A DNA stretch of 64,000 nt from DATJGR01 sp041739525 (GTDB taxonomy: Bacteria > Pseudomonadota > Gammaproteobacteria > Pseudomonadales > Azotimanducaceae). The stretch's first letter is position 1. Each line of letters begins with the position of its first letter. The DNA lies in assembly GCA_041739525.1 (NCBI GenBank), contig JBGSNQ010000096.1, positions 38,381 through 102,380 on the forward strand. Reading direction: 5' to 3'. Made by a program: the position numbers and the translations under genes. Shown here piece by piece: positions 24,447 through 32,772 of this stretch. The notes beneath the pieces are model-generated. The model saw nothing but the letters and a program-made list of their open reading frames with translations, was not told where the DNA came from and did no database searches.

Positions 24447-24470
24447 AAAACAGCTTAATCAAGTGGTTTT
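24447..24470. promoter_or_regulatory. Imperfect 24-bp palindrome, candidate TetR operator
   Basis: AAAACAGCTT, AATC, AAGTGGTTTT: ten-base arms with two mismatches near the centre of each arm. It is AT-rich and lies in the 143-bp gap between the divergent dioxygenase and TetR genes, the expected place for an operator. Confidence 0.4.
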
Positions 24471-24542
24471 TAACATGCGATCGAGCGGGTATGATTTCCG
24501 CTGTTTAGAAGGCCCCGTCTTGAGCGGAAGGAGTATCGAACG

Positions 24543-25193
24543 ATGGCGAGAACACACTCTTCGAAAGCCGCCGATGAACCGGGTGCACGCGGCAGCAAGG
24601 GCGACCGCACGCGTCGCGCGATCATCGACGCGGTCAACGACATCGTGGCGGTTGAGGGCATGTCCGCGGCGTCTCAGGAAAATGTGGCGCGCAGAGTCGG
24701 CATTTCGCAGAGCGCGTTGCGGCACCACTATCCGACGAAGGACACGCTCGTGCGTGCCGTGGTCGATGACCAGCTCGTGTTGTTCCGCACAGGAATGGAA
24801 CGTTTGATGCTCGAGCCTTCCGGCACGCCGGCCAAACGTCTAGCGCGCATGATCGATTCGCACTTCGAACGCGTGGCGACGCATAGCGAAGCGCTGACGT
24901 TCGAGGTTTATGCGCATTGGGCGCGTGATGCGCAGGCGCGCAAGCCGGCGCATGAGTGGTTCGAGTGGCTCGCGGCCCACTACGCGGAACTGATTCATGC
25001 GATCCGTCCGAAGCTCGCGGCGGAGGAGTGCCGCGAGCGCGCGCTGCAGATCATCACGTTGTGCCTTGGGGCATGGACTACGCTGAGCCATTCGCGGCCA
25101 CTGCTGACGGAGCGCTCGGCGCTCAAAGTGCGGCAGGGTCTGCAGCGCGGTGTCGACAGTCTTCTCGGCGCCGGGTTGCCCTGGACTGAGTGA
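24543..25193 (+). CDS. TetR/AcrR family transcriptional regulator
   Basis: A 216-residue regulator. The helix-turn-helix spans about 20-66 (RRAIIDAVNDIVAVEGMSA through RVGISQSALRHHYPTKDTL). The C-terminal part is a divergent ligand domain with HFERVATHSEALTFEVYAHWARDA. It is divergent from the dioxygenase/exporter operon and probably controls it. An AGGAG lies 6 bp before the ATG. The plus-strand PhyH/dehalogenase genes begin 75 bp downstream and could be in the same regulon. Confidence 0.88.
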   Translation: MARTHSSKAADEPGARGSKGDRTRRAIIDAVNDIVAVEGMSAASQENVARRVGISQSALRHHYPTKDTLVRAVVDDQLVLFRTGMERLMLEPSGTPAKRLARMIDSHFERVATHSEALTFEVYAHWARDAQARKPAHEWFEWLAAHYAELIHAIRPKLAAEECRERALQIITLCLGAWTTLSHSRPLLTERSALKVRQGLQRGVDSLLGAGLPWTE

Positions 25194-25268
25194 CCCGATC
25201 AATCGCGCGAGTTGCCCACGCTTCCCCGCTTGCCATAGGCTCGTTCACTCGATTGGGGAAAGTCAGAC

Positions 25269-26498
25269 ATGCTGCCCGCACCAGTGGATCGCCGATTCGA
25301 ATTCGTCTCATTCGGCTGGATCGACTCCGCGCGGTCGTTCCTGACGACGTTCGTGGAATCGAACCCGGATTTGCGCCACGCAACGTATTCGATGTGCGAA
25401 GCATTCGACCACGCGCCGCCGAAGCTGGCAGGAGCGAACGGTGGCGTTGCGTGGTACTGGCGATTGCGCAATGGCGCGCTCGATGTCGGCGCCGGCGAGA
25501 TCTCCGACGCAGATCTGAACATTCGCGGCGACTACCAGCACGTGTTGAGCATGGCGCAGGGTGTGAACGCCGCGGGGGAAGAGGCGCAACGGCGCGCGCG
25601 GCGCGAGTTCAGACATCGTGCAGGACGGGATGCGTTGCGCATCACCGGCCCGCTGCCGAAGGAGCCTGCCCTGCTGACCATGATCAACGACCTGCACGAC
25701 CATATGGCGTCGGTCACGATCGAGAATCCCGATTACGCGCATCGCGTCGAGCGCCTCGGCCTTGCGCGTCAGCTCGTCGAACTGCACGAACGCGGCTACA
25801 CGGTGATCGAGAAGGCGGTGACCGAAGCGTTCGCCGACGAACTGCGCGAGCGCGTGGCGGATGAGGTACGCAAGCACCATCCGTTCACCACTAACGGTTT
25901 GATGATGCGGCATCGGATGTTCGAAGAGGTCGCGCTGCACCCCCTCGTCTGCACGGTCGCGGAGAGCGCCGTGGGCCGCGGCATGGTGCTCGGTGCGATG
26001 TCGGGCACGTACAAAGAAACCGGTCCGGGTGCGATCGACATTCATGCGGACTACCCGCTCGTGCGCGAACCGTATCCCGAATTCGGTCTCATCTGTGTCG
26101 CGTGCTGGGCGCTGGAGGACTGGACGGTGGATGCCGGTCCGACATGGGTGATCCCGGGCAGTCATCTGCGCCGCCGCGCACCGAGGCGCAACGATTCACG
26201 CGAAGGCGCGGTACCGATTGAGATGCCGAAGGGTTCGGTTGCGCTGTGGGCGAATGGCGTGTGGCACTGGCAGGGCGATCGCAGCGCGCCCGGTGCACGC
26301 GTGGCGATTCACGTGACGTACAACCGTGTGTTCGTTCGGCAGCTCGACGATTTCCGCGCCGTCGACGAAGCGATGTACGCGCGTAACCCGCCGGCCTTCT
26401 CCACGCTGATGGGCCAGGACGATCCGTTCGGGAAGAGCAGTTATCGCGGCCACGACGGCAAACGTTTCGCGTATGCCGGGCGCACGATGAATACATGA
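25269..26498 (+). CDS. Phytanoyl-CoA dioxygenase family protein with extra N-terminal domain
   Basis: A 409-residue protein in two parts. Residues about 165-385 are a PhyH-type Fe(II)/2-oxoglutarate dioxygenase: iron ligands His259 and Asp261 in DIHADYP and His333 in GVWHWQGD, with Arg344 for 2-oxoglutarate. Residues about 1-160 are additional; the stretch WRLRNGALDVGAGEISDADLNIRGD resembles SCP2-like sterol-carrier folds, but this is tentative. Normal PhyH proteins are about 260-300 residues. The dehalogenase gene follows by 13 bp with a good ribosome site, so the two are likely one operon. It would hydroxylate a hydrophobic acid or CoA ester. Confidence 0.8.
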   Translation: MLPAPVDRRFEFVSFGWIDSARSFLTTFVESNPDLRHATYSMCEAFDHAPPKLAGANGGVAWYWRLRNGALDVGAGEISDADLNIRGDYQHVLSMAQGVNAAGEEAQRRARREFRHRAGRDALRITGPLPKEPALLTMINDLHDHMASVTIENPDYAHRVERLGLARQLVELHERGYTVIEKAVTEAFADELRERVADEVRKHHPFTTNGLMMRHRMFEEVALHPLVCTVAESAVGRGMVLGAMSGTYKETGPGAIDIHADYPLVREPYPEFGLICVACWALEDWTVDAGPTWVIPGSHLRRRAPRRNDSREGAVPIEMPKGSVALWANGVWHWQGDRSAPGARVAIHVTYNRVFVRQLDDFRAVDEAMYARNPPAFSTLMGQDDPFGKSSYRGHDGKRFAYAGRTMNT

Positions 26499-26511
26499 AG
26501 CAGGAGACGTG

Positions 26512-27408
26512 ATGACGTTGTCGGCGAAGGAACACCCGAAGAAGTACGTGAACGTGCTGGGCCAGCGTATGGCCTATGTCGAAATGGGCAGCGGCGATCC
26601 GATCGTGTTCCAGCATGGCAACCCGACGTCGTCGTATCTGTGGCGCAACATCATGCCCGGGCTCGCGAAGCAGGGGCGTTGCATCGCGCTCGATCTCATC
26701 GGCATGGGCGACTCCGACAAGCTCACGCCGTCGGGCCCGGATCGCTACACGCTCGCCGAGCACCTTCGGTACTTCGACGCGGCGATGGAAGCGCTCGGCG
26801 TTGCCAACAGCGCTTCTAACAGTGTCACGCTGGTGCTGCACGACTGGGGTTCGTCGATCGGGTTCGACTGGGCGCGTCGACACGCTGATGCGCTCAAGGG
26901 CATTGCTTACATGGAAGCGATCGTGTGTCCGATGGAGTGGGCGCAATGGCCTGCATCCGCAACGCCGGTGTTCAAAGGTTTCCGTTCGCCGGCCGGTGAA
27001 GACATGGCGCTGGTGAAGAACGTCTTCGTCGAACGCGTGTTGCCAGGGTCGATCCTGCGCAAACTCAGCGAGGAAGAGATGGCGGTGTACCGGCGACCGT
27101 TTGCCGAACCTGGTGAAAGTCGCCGTCCGACGCTTTCGTGGCCGCGGCAGATTCCGCTGGGCGGAGAGCCGGCAAAGGTGGTCGCGCTGGTGCAGAAGTA
27201 CGCGGATTGGCTGGCGAAGAGCACGCTGCCGAAGCTGTTCGTCAATGCGGAGCCGGGTGCGATTCTGGTCGGTTCGCAGCGTGAGTTCTGTCGCGGCTTT
27301 CCCAATCAGCAGGAGGTGACCGTCAAGGGCAACCACTTCCTGCAGGAAGACTCGCCGGATGAAATTGCATCGGCAATTTCGTCCTGGCTCACGAGTGTCG
27401 CGCGCTGA
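26512..27408 (+). CDS. Haloalkane dehalogenase, subfamily HLD-II
   Basis: A 298-residue alpha/beta hydrolase with the full haloalkane dehalogenase pentad of the DhaA/LinB subfamily: nucleophile Asp111 and halide-binding Trp112 in LHDWGSS, halide-binding Asn37 in QHGNPTSS, acid Glu135 in AYMEAIVCP, and base His275 in GNHFLQED. The enzyme hydrolyses a C-halogen bond to an alcohol, halide and proton. The start is ATG 26512 behind CAGGAGA; GTG 26509 is one codon earlier. No signal peptide is seen. It follows the PhyH fusion gene. The natural substrate is unknown. Confidence 0.93.
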   Translation: MTLSAKEHPKKYVNVLGQRMAYVEMGSGDPIVFQHGNPTSSYLWRNIMPGLAKQGRCIALDLIGMGDSDKLTPSGPDRYTLAEHLRYFDAAMEALGVANSASNSVTLVLHDWGSSIGFDWARRHADALKGIAYMEAIVCPMEWAQWPASATPVFKGFRSPAGEDMALVKNVFVERVLPGSILRKLSEEEMAVYRRPFAEPGESRRPTLSWPRQIPLGGEPAKVVALVQKYADWLAKSTLPKLFVNAEPGAILVGSQREFCRGFPNQQEVTVKGNHFLQEDSPDEIASAISSWLTSVAR

Positions 27409-27453
27409 TGTAAGCGTTCAGGGTGATTGCAGCCGCGTAGCACGCGACGCTGA

Positions 27454-28431
27454 TCAACGATCCGATGGCTGCCCTACCTGCGCCATGAATTCGCGCACCA
27501 CATCCATGAAGGGTCCGGGGCATTCCTCCTGTGGCAGGTGGCCGCAATCCGGCAGCGCGACGAAACGGCTGCCGGGAATTCGCGCAGCGAGATCGATCGA
27601 CTTCTGTTGCGGCACAATCCGATCGTCAGTGCCGGTGATTACGAGTGTGGGAGTGGTTGCAAGCTGCGACAACTGGGTCGATAGCGCCGCCTGGTCGGCC
27701 GTTGTGAATTGCCACAGCGCTTTGTCCCAATTATTCGCCCGCAACGGTTTTCTGTATCCGGCGTAGACCTCGGGTGTAATCAGACCTGGATCGTGCCACG
27801 CGCGCCGAATCGCCTCGTCGCCGCGATCGGCGAGGCTGCGCACACTGAGCATTCCGAGACGTTCGAGTTGGGGCGTTTGCAGCAACGGCCGCAGCCACCG
27901 GCCTGGTGAGTTCACGGCCGGATCGACGAGCACCAGTGCTGCGACACGATTCGGATGGGTCAGAGCGACGTCCACCGCGACCCGCGCGCCCGCCGAGTTC
28001 GCGACCCAGACCGCGGTATCGATCTGTAGCGAATCGAGTAGCGCGATCGCGATCGCCACCTGAGCGGCTTCGCTGTACGGATTTTGTCCGGTCCACTGCA
28101 GCGGTCGTTCGGTCAGCCCGAATGCCGGGCGATCGTATGCGACAACTCGACCAAGCTCGCCGAACTTCGGCATGACGGCGCGCCAGGTGAATACGCTGGC
28201 GCCGAAGCCATGCAGCAAAAGAAAGGTCGGCTCGCCGCTTCCTTCTTCCTTGTAATGAATACGGACGCGCTCGATTTCGGCGAAGCGACTGTCGGCATCG
28301 GCAAGTGACATCGGATCGACGGTATTGGTCAGCGGCGGTACATCGAGCAGTAGCGGGCCGATGAGCAACACCGCAAACAGCGCAATGAGAAACAGGAAGG
28401 ATCGTGAACGAAGGAATCTCGGAAGGCGCAT
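27454..28431 (-). CDS. Membrane-anchored alpha/beta hydrolase
   Basis: A 325-residue protein with an N-terminal membrane segment (about 11-29), probably an uncleaved anchor, and an alpha/beta hydrolase domain. Oxyanion loop LLHGFGAS near 72-79, nucleophile elbow ANSAGA with Ser146, and C-terminal GHLPQEECP with the catalytic His near residue 302. The wording of the fold (YDRPAFGLTERP) is that of the MhpC/epoxide-hydrolase-like group, but Ser rather than Asp is the nucleophile, so an esterase or C-C hydrolase is likely. The EamA transporter gene is 15 bp upstream on the same strand. Confidence 0.82.
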   Translation of the reverse strand: MRLPRFLRSRSFLFLIALFAVLLIGPLLLDVPPLTNTVDPMSLADADSRFAEIERVRIHYKEEGSGEPTFLLLHGFGASVFTWRAVMPKFGELGRVVAYDRPAFGLTERPLQWTGQNPYSEAAQVAIAIALLDSLQIDTAVWVANSAGARVAVDVALTHPNRVAALVLVDPAVNSPGRWLRPLLQTPQLERLGMLSVRSLADRGDEAIRRAWHDPGLITPEVYAGYRKPLRANNWDKALWQFTTADQAALSTQLSQLATTPTLVITGTDDRIVPQQKSIDLAARIPGSRFVALPDCGHLPQEECPGPFMDVVREFMAQVGQPSDR

Positions 28432-28446
28432 GGAGTCAGTCCTCGC

Positions 28447-29286
28447 TCAGTCCGATCGCGGCCGGCCAGCGATCAGCAACCCGGCGACGATTCCCGCAAG
28501 GCCCGCCAGGGAACTCGCATGCACGTGTTCGCCGAGTACCTGATCGATCAACACCAACGAAATGAACGGCGAAAGAAAGATCAGCTGAGCCACACGCCCT
28601 GCGTGTGCGGTAAGGCGCAACGCCTGCTGCCACAACAAAAACGTCACGCCCATCTCGACGAGCCCCACCCATGCTCCGATTCCCACCCGTCGCAAGCTCA
28701 ACTCCGGCAACCCGAGCGTGAACCCGCACACAAGGCCAATGGCAACCGCGCCGACCGCAAACCCCGCCGTCATCATCACCAACGGATCCTCGCTGGCGCG
28801 CACGGTGGCCAGCCAGTACGTCGCCCAAACCAGCGTGCTGCCGAGCGCGAGCGCGACTCCAACGCTGCTCACGTCGGCAAATCCATCGGCACGACCCTGC
28901 GACAAGAGCACCACCACGCCGCAATAGCTCACGAGCATGCCGATGCCCATCCGCCACGACATGCGGTGCCCCAGCACCGGCACCGCGAGCACGGCAAGCG
29001 TGATCGCCCACGTGTAGTTCAGCGGCTGCGCGATCTGCGCGGGCAAGCGCGCGTACGCCTCGAAGAGAATCAGGTAATAGAGGAACGGGTTCAGCAGGCC
29101 GAGCCCACCGAGGCGCATCCAGTCGCGGCCCGACAACGCGCGGATTGCCGGCCACCGTCCGGTGGCAAGACTGGCCGCCGCGAAGAACACGAACGAGGTA
29201 ACCGCGCCTAGCCACAACAGCTCGAGCGGCGCCAACTCCTTCAACCCGAGCTTGAACCCTGTCGCGACGGTGGACCACAACAGCAC
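28447..29286 (-). CDS. EamA/DMT family transporter
   Basis: At least 279 residues with ten hydrophobic segments arranged as two EamA repeats; FLYYLILFEAYARLPAQIAQPLNYTWAI and the second-repeat equivalent LIFLSPFISLVLIDQVLGE are diagnostic. These inner-membrane carriers move metabolites or amino acids. The GTG at 29286 falls inside the first membrane segment; the frame is open upstream past 29340 and encodes a plausible helix start (RRAVLFGIGAVLLW), but without ATG, GTG or TTG codons. The true start may be a rare codon or may be disturbed. It ends 15 bp before the membrane-anchored hydrolase. Confidence 0.75.
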   Translation of the reverse strand: MLLWSTVATGFKLGLKELAPLELLWLGAVTSFVFFAAASLATGRWPAIRALSGRDWMRLGGLGLLNPFLYYLILFEAYARLPAQIAQPLNYTWAITLAVLAVPVLGHRMSWRMGIGMLVSYCGVVVLLSQGRADGFADVSSVGVALALGSTLVWATYWLATVRASEDPLVMMTAGFAVGAVAIGLVCGFTLGLPELSLRRVGIGAWVGLVEMGVTFLLWQQALRLTAHAGRVAQLIFLSPFISLVLIDQVLGEHVHASSLAGLAGIVAGLLIAGRPRSD

Positions 29287-29402
29287 GGCGCCGATGCCGA
29301 AGAGTACGGCGCGGCGTTCGTCGTATACGACTGGATTGATCAGTGCCTCCGCAGCACGGTTCGACGCGGCGAGAACGTTTGAGCCGTCATGGTGTCTTTG
29401 GC

Positions 29403-30095
29403 ATGCTGGTCAGCTTCCGGAAGGATCAGATCATCGTGGAGTGTGACGAACGGCTCAAGCAGCGGATCCGCGACAATCTCGCGCGATTCGACGTGGAGGA
29501 ACGCGGCGATCACCGACATCGCTCGGCCGCGGTGGCAATCACGGTGGCCGACGAAGGCTACGGCGCGGACCTCTCGGGTATGCCCGCGTATGAGGAGTGG
29601 CAGTCGCGTGCGGCTCTCATACTCACGCGCCGCTCTTCGCAGCTGCGCGATCACGCAGGGCAGTGGGCATTGCCCGGTGGACGCATCGACGAAGGTGAAA
29701 CGCCGGAGCAGACCGCATTACGCGAGATGTCCGAAGAGGTGGGTCTGCTGCTCGACACCGGCTCCGTATTGGGGCGCCTCGACGATTTCGTTACCCGCTC
29801 CGGGTATGCCATCACGCCGGTGGTCGTGTGGGCAGGGCCGCGGCGCGAGTTGCAGCGGAATCCGGCGGAGGTGGAGACCATTCACCGCATTCCGATCGAC
29901 GAGTTCATGCGCGCCGACGCCCCCGTGCTCGAAGACATCCCGGAAAGCGATCGGCCGGTATTGCGCATGCCCGTAGGCGACAGCTGGATCGCCGCGCCGA
30001 CGGCGGCGATGTTGTTCCAGTTCCGCGAGGTCTGCATCGCAGGGCGTGCGACGCGCGTGCATCACTACGAACAGCCGTACTTCGCATGGCGCTGA
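29403..30095 (+). CDS. Nudix hydrolase (CoA pyrophosphatase-like)
   Basis: A 230-residue protein from the ATG at 29403. The Nudix box is complete: GGRIDEGETPEQTALREMSEEVGL, matching Gx5Ex7REUxEExGU, near residues 99-121. The layout, with an upstream ALILTRRSSQLRDHAGQWALPGG, is that of NudL/NUDT7-like CoA diphosphatases, which hydrolyse CoA and acyl-CoA to 4'-phosphopantetheine derivatives. A GTG at 29343 would add 20 residues antisense to the EamA gene region, and is less likely. Its last 10 bases overlap the PhyH gene start. Confidence 0.82.
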   Translation: MLVSFRKDQIIVECDERLKQRIRDNLARFDVEERGDHRHRSAAVAITVADEGYGADLSGMPAYEEWQSRAALILTRRSSQLRDHAGQWALPGGRIDEGETPEQTALREMSEEVGLLLDTGSVLGRLDDFVTRSGYAITPVVVWAGPRRELQRNPAEVETIHRIPIDEFMRADAPVLEDIPESDRPVLRMPVGDSWIAAPTAAMLFQFREVCIAGRATRVHHYEQPYFAWR

Positions 30096-30928
30096 CGATG
30101 TCGTTGCCGGCGCTCGACGAACCGTATTCGCTCACTCGCGAAACCATCGAAGCGTTCCAGCGCGACGGTCACGTGTGCGTGCGTGGACTCGCGAGCGTCG
30201 ACGAAGTGGCCGCGTATCGTCCGCTGATCGACGCAGCGACGATGGCTCACCGCTACGACAAGCGGCCGCTCGAAGAGCGCGACACCTACGGCAAGGCATT
30301 CGTGCAGTCGCCGAACCTGTGGCGGCGCGAATCGCCGATCGCCGGCTTCACGCTCGCGCAACGGTTTGCACGAGTTGCAGCCGAGTTGATGGGCGTCGAC
30401 GGTGTTCGCCTCTACCACGATCAGGCCCTGTACAAGGAACCCGGCGGCGGCTTCACGCCATGGCATCAGGACCAGACGTACTGGCCGCTCGACACCACAC
30501 ACACCATCACGTTGTGGATGCCGCTGCTCGACATCCCGCCTGAAGTCGGGTCGATGCGATTTGCGTCCGGTTCGCACGCGTCAGGCAATCTCGGAATGGA
30601 AGGGATCGGCGACGATTCGCAGGCGTATTTCGACGCGCTGATCGAACGACGCGGCTTCAAGGTGAACACTCACGGCGCTTTGCGTGCGGGTGACGCGACA
30701 TTCCACGCCGGTTGGACGATTCACGGCGCCGCAGGCAATCCGTCGACGACGATGCGCAGCGTCATGACGATCATCTATTTCGCTGACGGTGTGCGCGTGG
30801 CGGAAGCAACCGACTTCCAGCGCGGCGATCTGAAATACTGGCTCGCGGATTTACCTGCCGGGGAACTCGCGAACGGCCCGAAGAATCCGTTGGTCTGGTC
30901 ACGCAGTAAGGAAGAGAAAACTACATGA
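30086..30928 (+). CDS. Phytanoyl-CoA dioxygenase family protein
   Basis: A 280-residue Fe(II)/2-oxoglutarate dioxygenase. Iron ligands His127 and Asp129 in PWHQDQTYW, distal His213 in GWTIHGAAG, and Arg224 in TMRSVMT. This PWHQDxxYWP pattern is the classic PhyH signature. ATG 30086 overlaps the Nudix stop; ATG 30098 is a possible later start. The monooxygenase gene starts at 30925, inside its last codons, so Nudix, PhyH and monooxygenase were built as one operon. The substrate is unknown; a hydrophobic acid or acyl-CoA is likely. Confidence 0.87.
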   Translation: MALTMSLPALDEPYSLTRETIEAFQRDGHVCVRGLASVDEVAAYRPLIDAATMAHRYDKRPLEERDTYGKAFVQSPNLWRRESPIAGFTLAQRFARVAAELMGVDGVRLYHDQALYKEPGGGFTPWHQDQTYWPLDTTHTITLWMPLLDIPPEVGSMRFASGSHASGNLGMEGIGDDSQAYFDALIERRGFKVNTHGALRAGDATFHAGWTIHGAAGNPSTTMRSVMTIIYFADGVRVAEATDFQRGDLKYWLADLPAGELANGPKNPLVWSRSKEEKTT

Positions 30929-32739
30929 CGAAAGCTGAACCCACCTCGCGCCGACTCGACAAAGATGCGGTGCGCCGCAAATACCTGGAAGAGCGCGACA
31001 AACGTCTGCGCGCCGACGGCAACGAGCAATACCTGCGCGTCACCGGCCAACTCGCGCACTATCTCGAAGATCCGTACACGCCGTTCGTGGAACGCGCGCC
31101 GAAGACGGACCACGTGACGTTTGCATTCGTCGGCGGCGGTTTCGCAGGGCTCGTCACCGGTGCGCGGCTGGTGGAAGCGGGCGTTACCGATGTGCGCATT
31201 ATCGAGAAGGGTGGCGACTTCGGCGGCACCTGGTATTGGAACCGCTATCCCGGCGCGCAATGTGACACCGCGTCGATGGTGTACATGCCGCTGCTCGAAG
31301 AGACCGGCCACAGGCCAACCTAGAAGTACGCGCACGCGCCGGAAATTCTGCAGCAATGCCAGCGCATCGGCCGTCAGTTCGGTCTGTACGACAACGCGTT
31401 GTTCCACACGGAAGTAACGGGACTCGTGTGGGAAGCCGAGCATTCGCGCTGGCGCATCAGCACGAACCGCGGCGATTCGTTCACCGCGCAGTTCATCGGC
31501 ATGGGCACCGGTCCGCTGCACGTCCCCAAACTGCCCGGCATTCCCGGCATCGAGTCGTTCAAGGGACATTCTTTCCACACCAGCCGTTGGGACTACGAAT
31601 ACACGGGCGGCGACCCGTCCGGTGCGCCGCTCGACAAGCTCCGCGACAAACGGGTCGCCATCATCGGCACCGGCGCAACGGCCGTGCAATGCGTGCCGCA
31701 CCTCGCCCGCGCCTGCAAACAACTGTTGGTGTTTCAGCGCACCCCGTCGTCGGTCGACGTGCGGGCCAATATCCCGATCGATCCGGAATGGTTCGCGGAA
31801 ATCGCCACGCCGGGTTGGCAACAACGCTGGCTCGAGAACTTCACCGCCAATCAGGCCGGCTTCGGCATGGCCGAGGAAGATCTCGTGCAGGACGGCTGGA
31901 CCGATCTGGCGCGGCGTATCCGCAGCAAGATCATGGAACTGCCGCGCGACAAGATGACGCCGCAGAACATGCTGGCGGCGTACGAGGATTCGGACTACGA
32001 GAAGATGGACGAGATCCGCGCGCGGGTGGATACGATCGTCAGGGATCGCGAGACCGCACAACGTTTGAAGGCGTGGTACCGCCAGCTGTGCAAGCGGCCG
32101 TGCTTTCACGACGCGTATCTCGATGCATACAACGCACCCGGCGCGCGCCTGGTCGATACGGACGGGAAGGGCGTAGAACGCATCACCGAACGCGGCGTGG
32201 TGGTGGCCGGCGTCGAATACGAAGTGGACTGCATCATCTATGCATCGGGCTTCGAAGTCGGCACGCCGTATACGCGTCGCGCCGGCTTCGATCTAACGGG
32301 GCGCGATGGACTGAAACTCTCGCAGTACTGGGCAGAAGGCATGCGTTCGAAGCACGGCATTCACGTGCACGGTTTCCCGAACGCGTTCTTCGTGCAACCG
32401 ACGCAGGGCGCCAATCTGATCTCGAACGTGCCGCACAACCTCACGGAGTCCGGCAAGACGATTGCGATGGTGATCCGTCGCGCGCTCGACACCGGTGCGA
32501 ACCAGGTGGAGGTGACGAAAGAAGCGGAGGACGCCTGGATCGCACTGTTGCTCACTGGCGCCGGGCGCATGATCGGATCGCCCGACTGCACTCCCGGTTA
32601 CTACAACAACGAAGGTCAGGCGCCGGGTCCCGGGGCCAAACTCGCAGTCGGACATCCGGGCGGAGCGATGGCGTATTTCAAATACATCGACGAATGGCGC
32701 AAGTCCGGCGAATTCGAGGGGCTCGAATTCCGCCAGTGA
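30925..32739 (+). pseudogene. Flavin monooxygenase (Baeyer-Villiger type) interrupted by one amber codon
   Basis: One continuous frame of 604 codons, broken only by TAG at 31321-31323 (codon 133). The 5' part holds the FAD Rossmann motif GGGFAG (70-75) and GTWYWNRYPG. After the stop, the same frame holds the Baeyer-Villiger fingerprint FxGxxxHxxxW at 212-222 and the NADPH Rossmann motif IIGTGATAVQ near 246. The codon is where relatives commonly have Glu or Lys before KYAH, so a single G-to-T or A-to-T change would explain it. No other disruption is seen, so the lesion is recent, is a sequence error, or is read through. The intact enzyme would oxygenate a ketone to an ester or lactone. It overlaps the PhyH gene by 4 bp. 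Confidence 0.85.
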
Positions 32740-32772
32740 ATCCGACCGACGGGATGATTGAGGGGCGGCCGC

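Noticed and set aside
30925..31323. The 132-codon frame before the amber codon as a separate small gene
   Set aside because: It is the N-terminal third of the monooxygenase in the same frame as the rest; it has no independent domain boundary at the stop.
30775..32109. 444-codon minus-strand frame opposite the interrupted monooxygenase
   Set aside because: No domain pattern, Arg/His/Ala-rich composition typical of antisense frames; the plus strand shows a clear flavoprotein.
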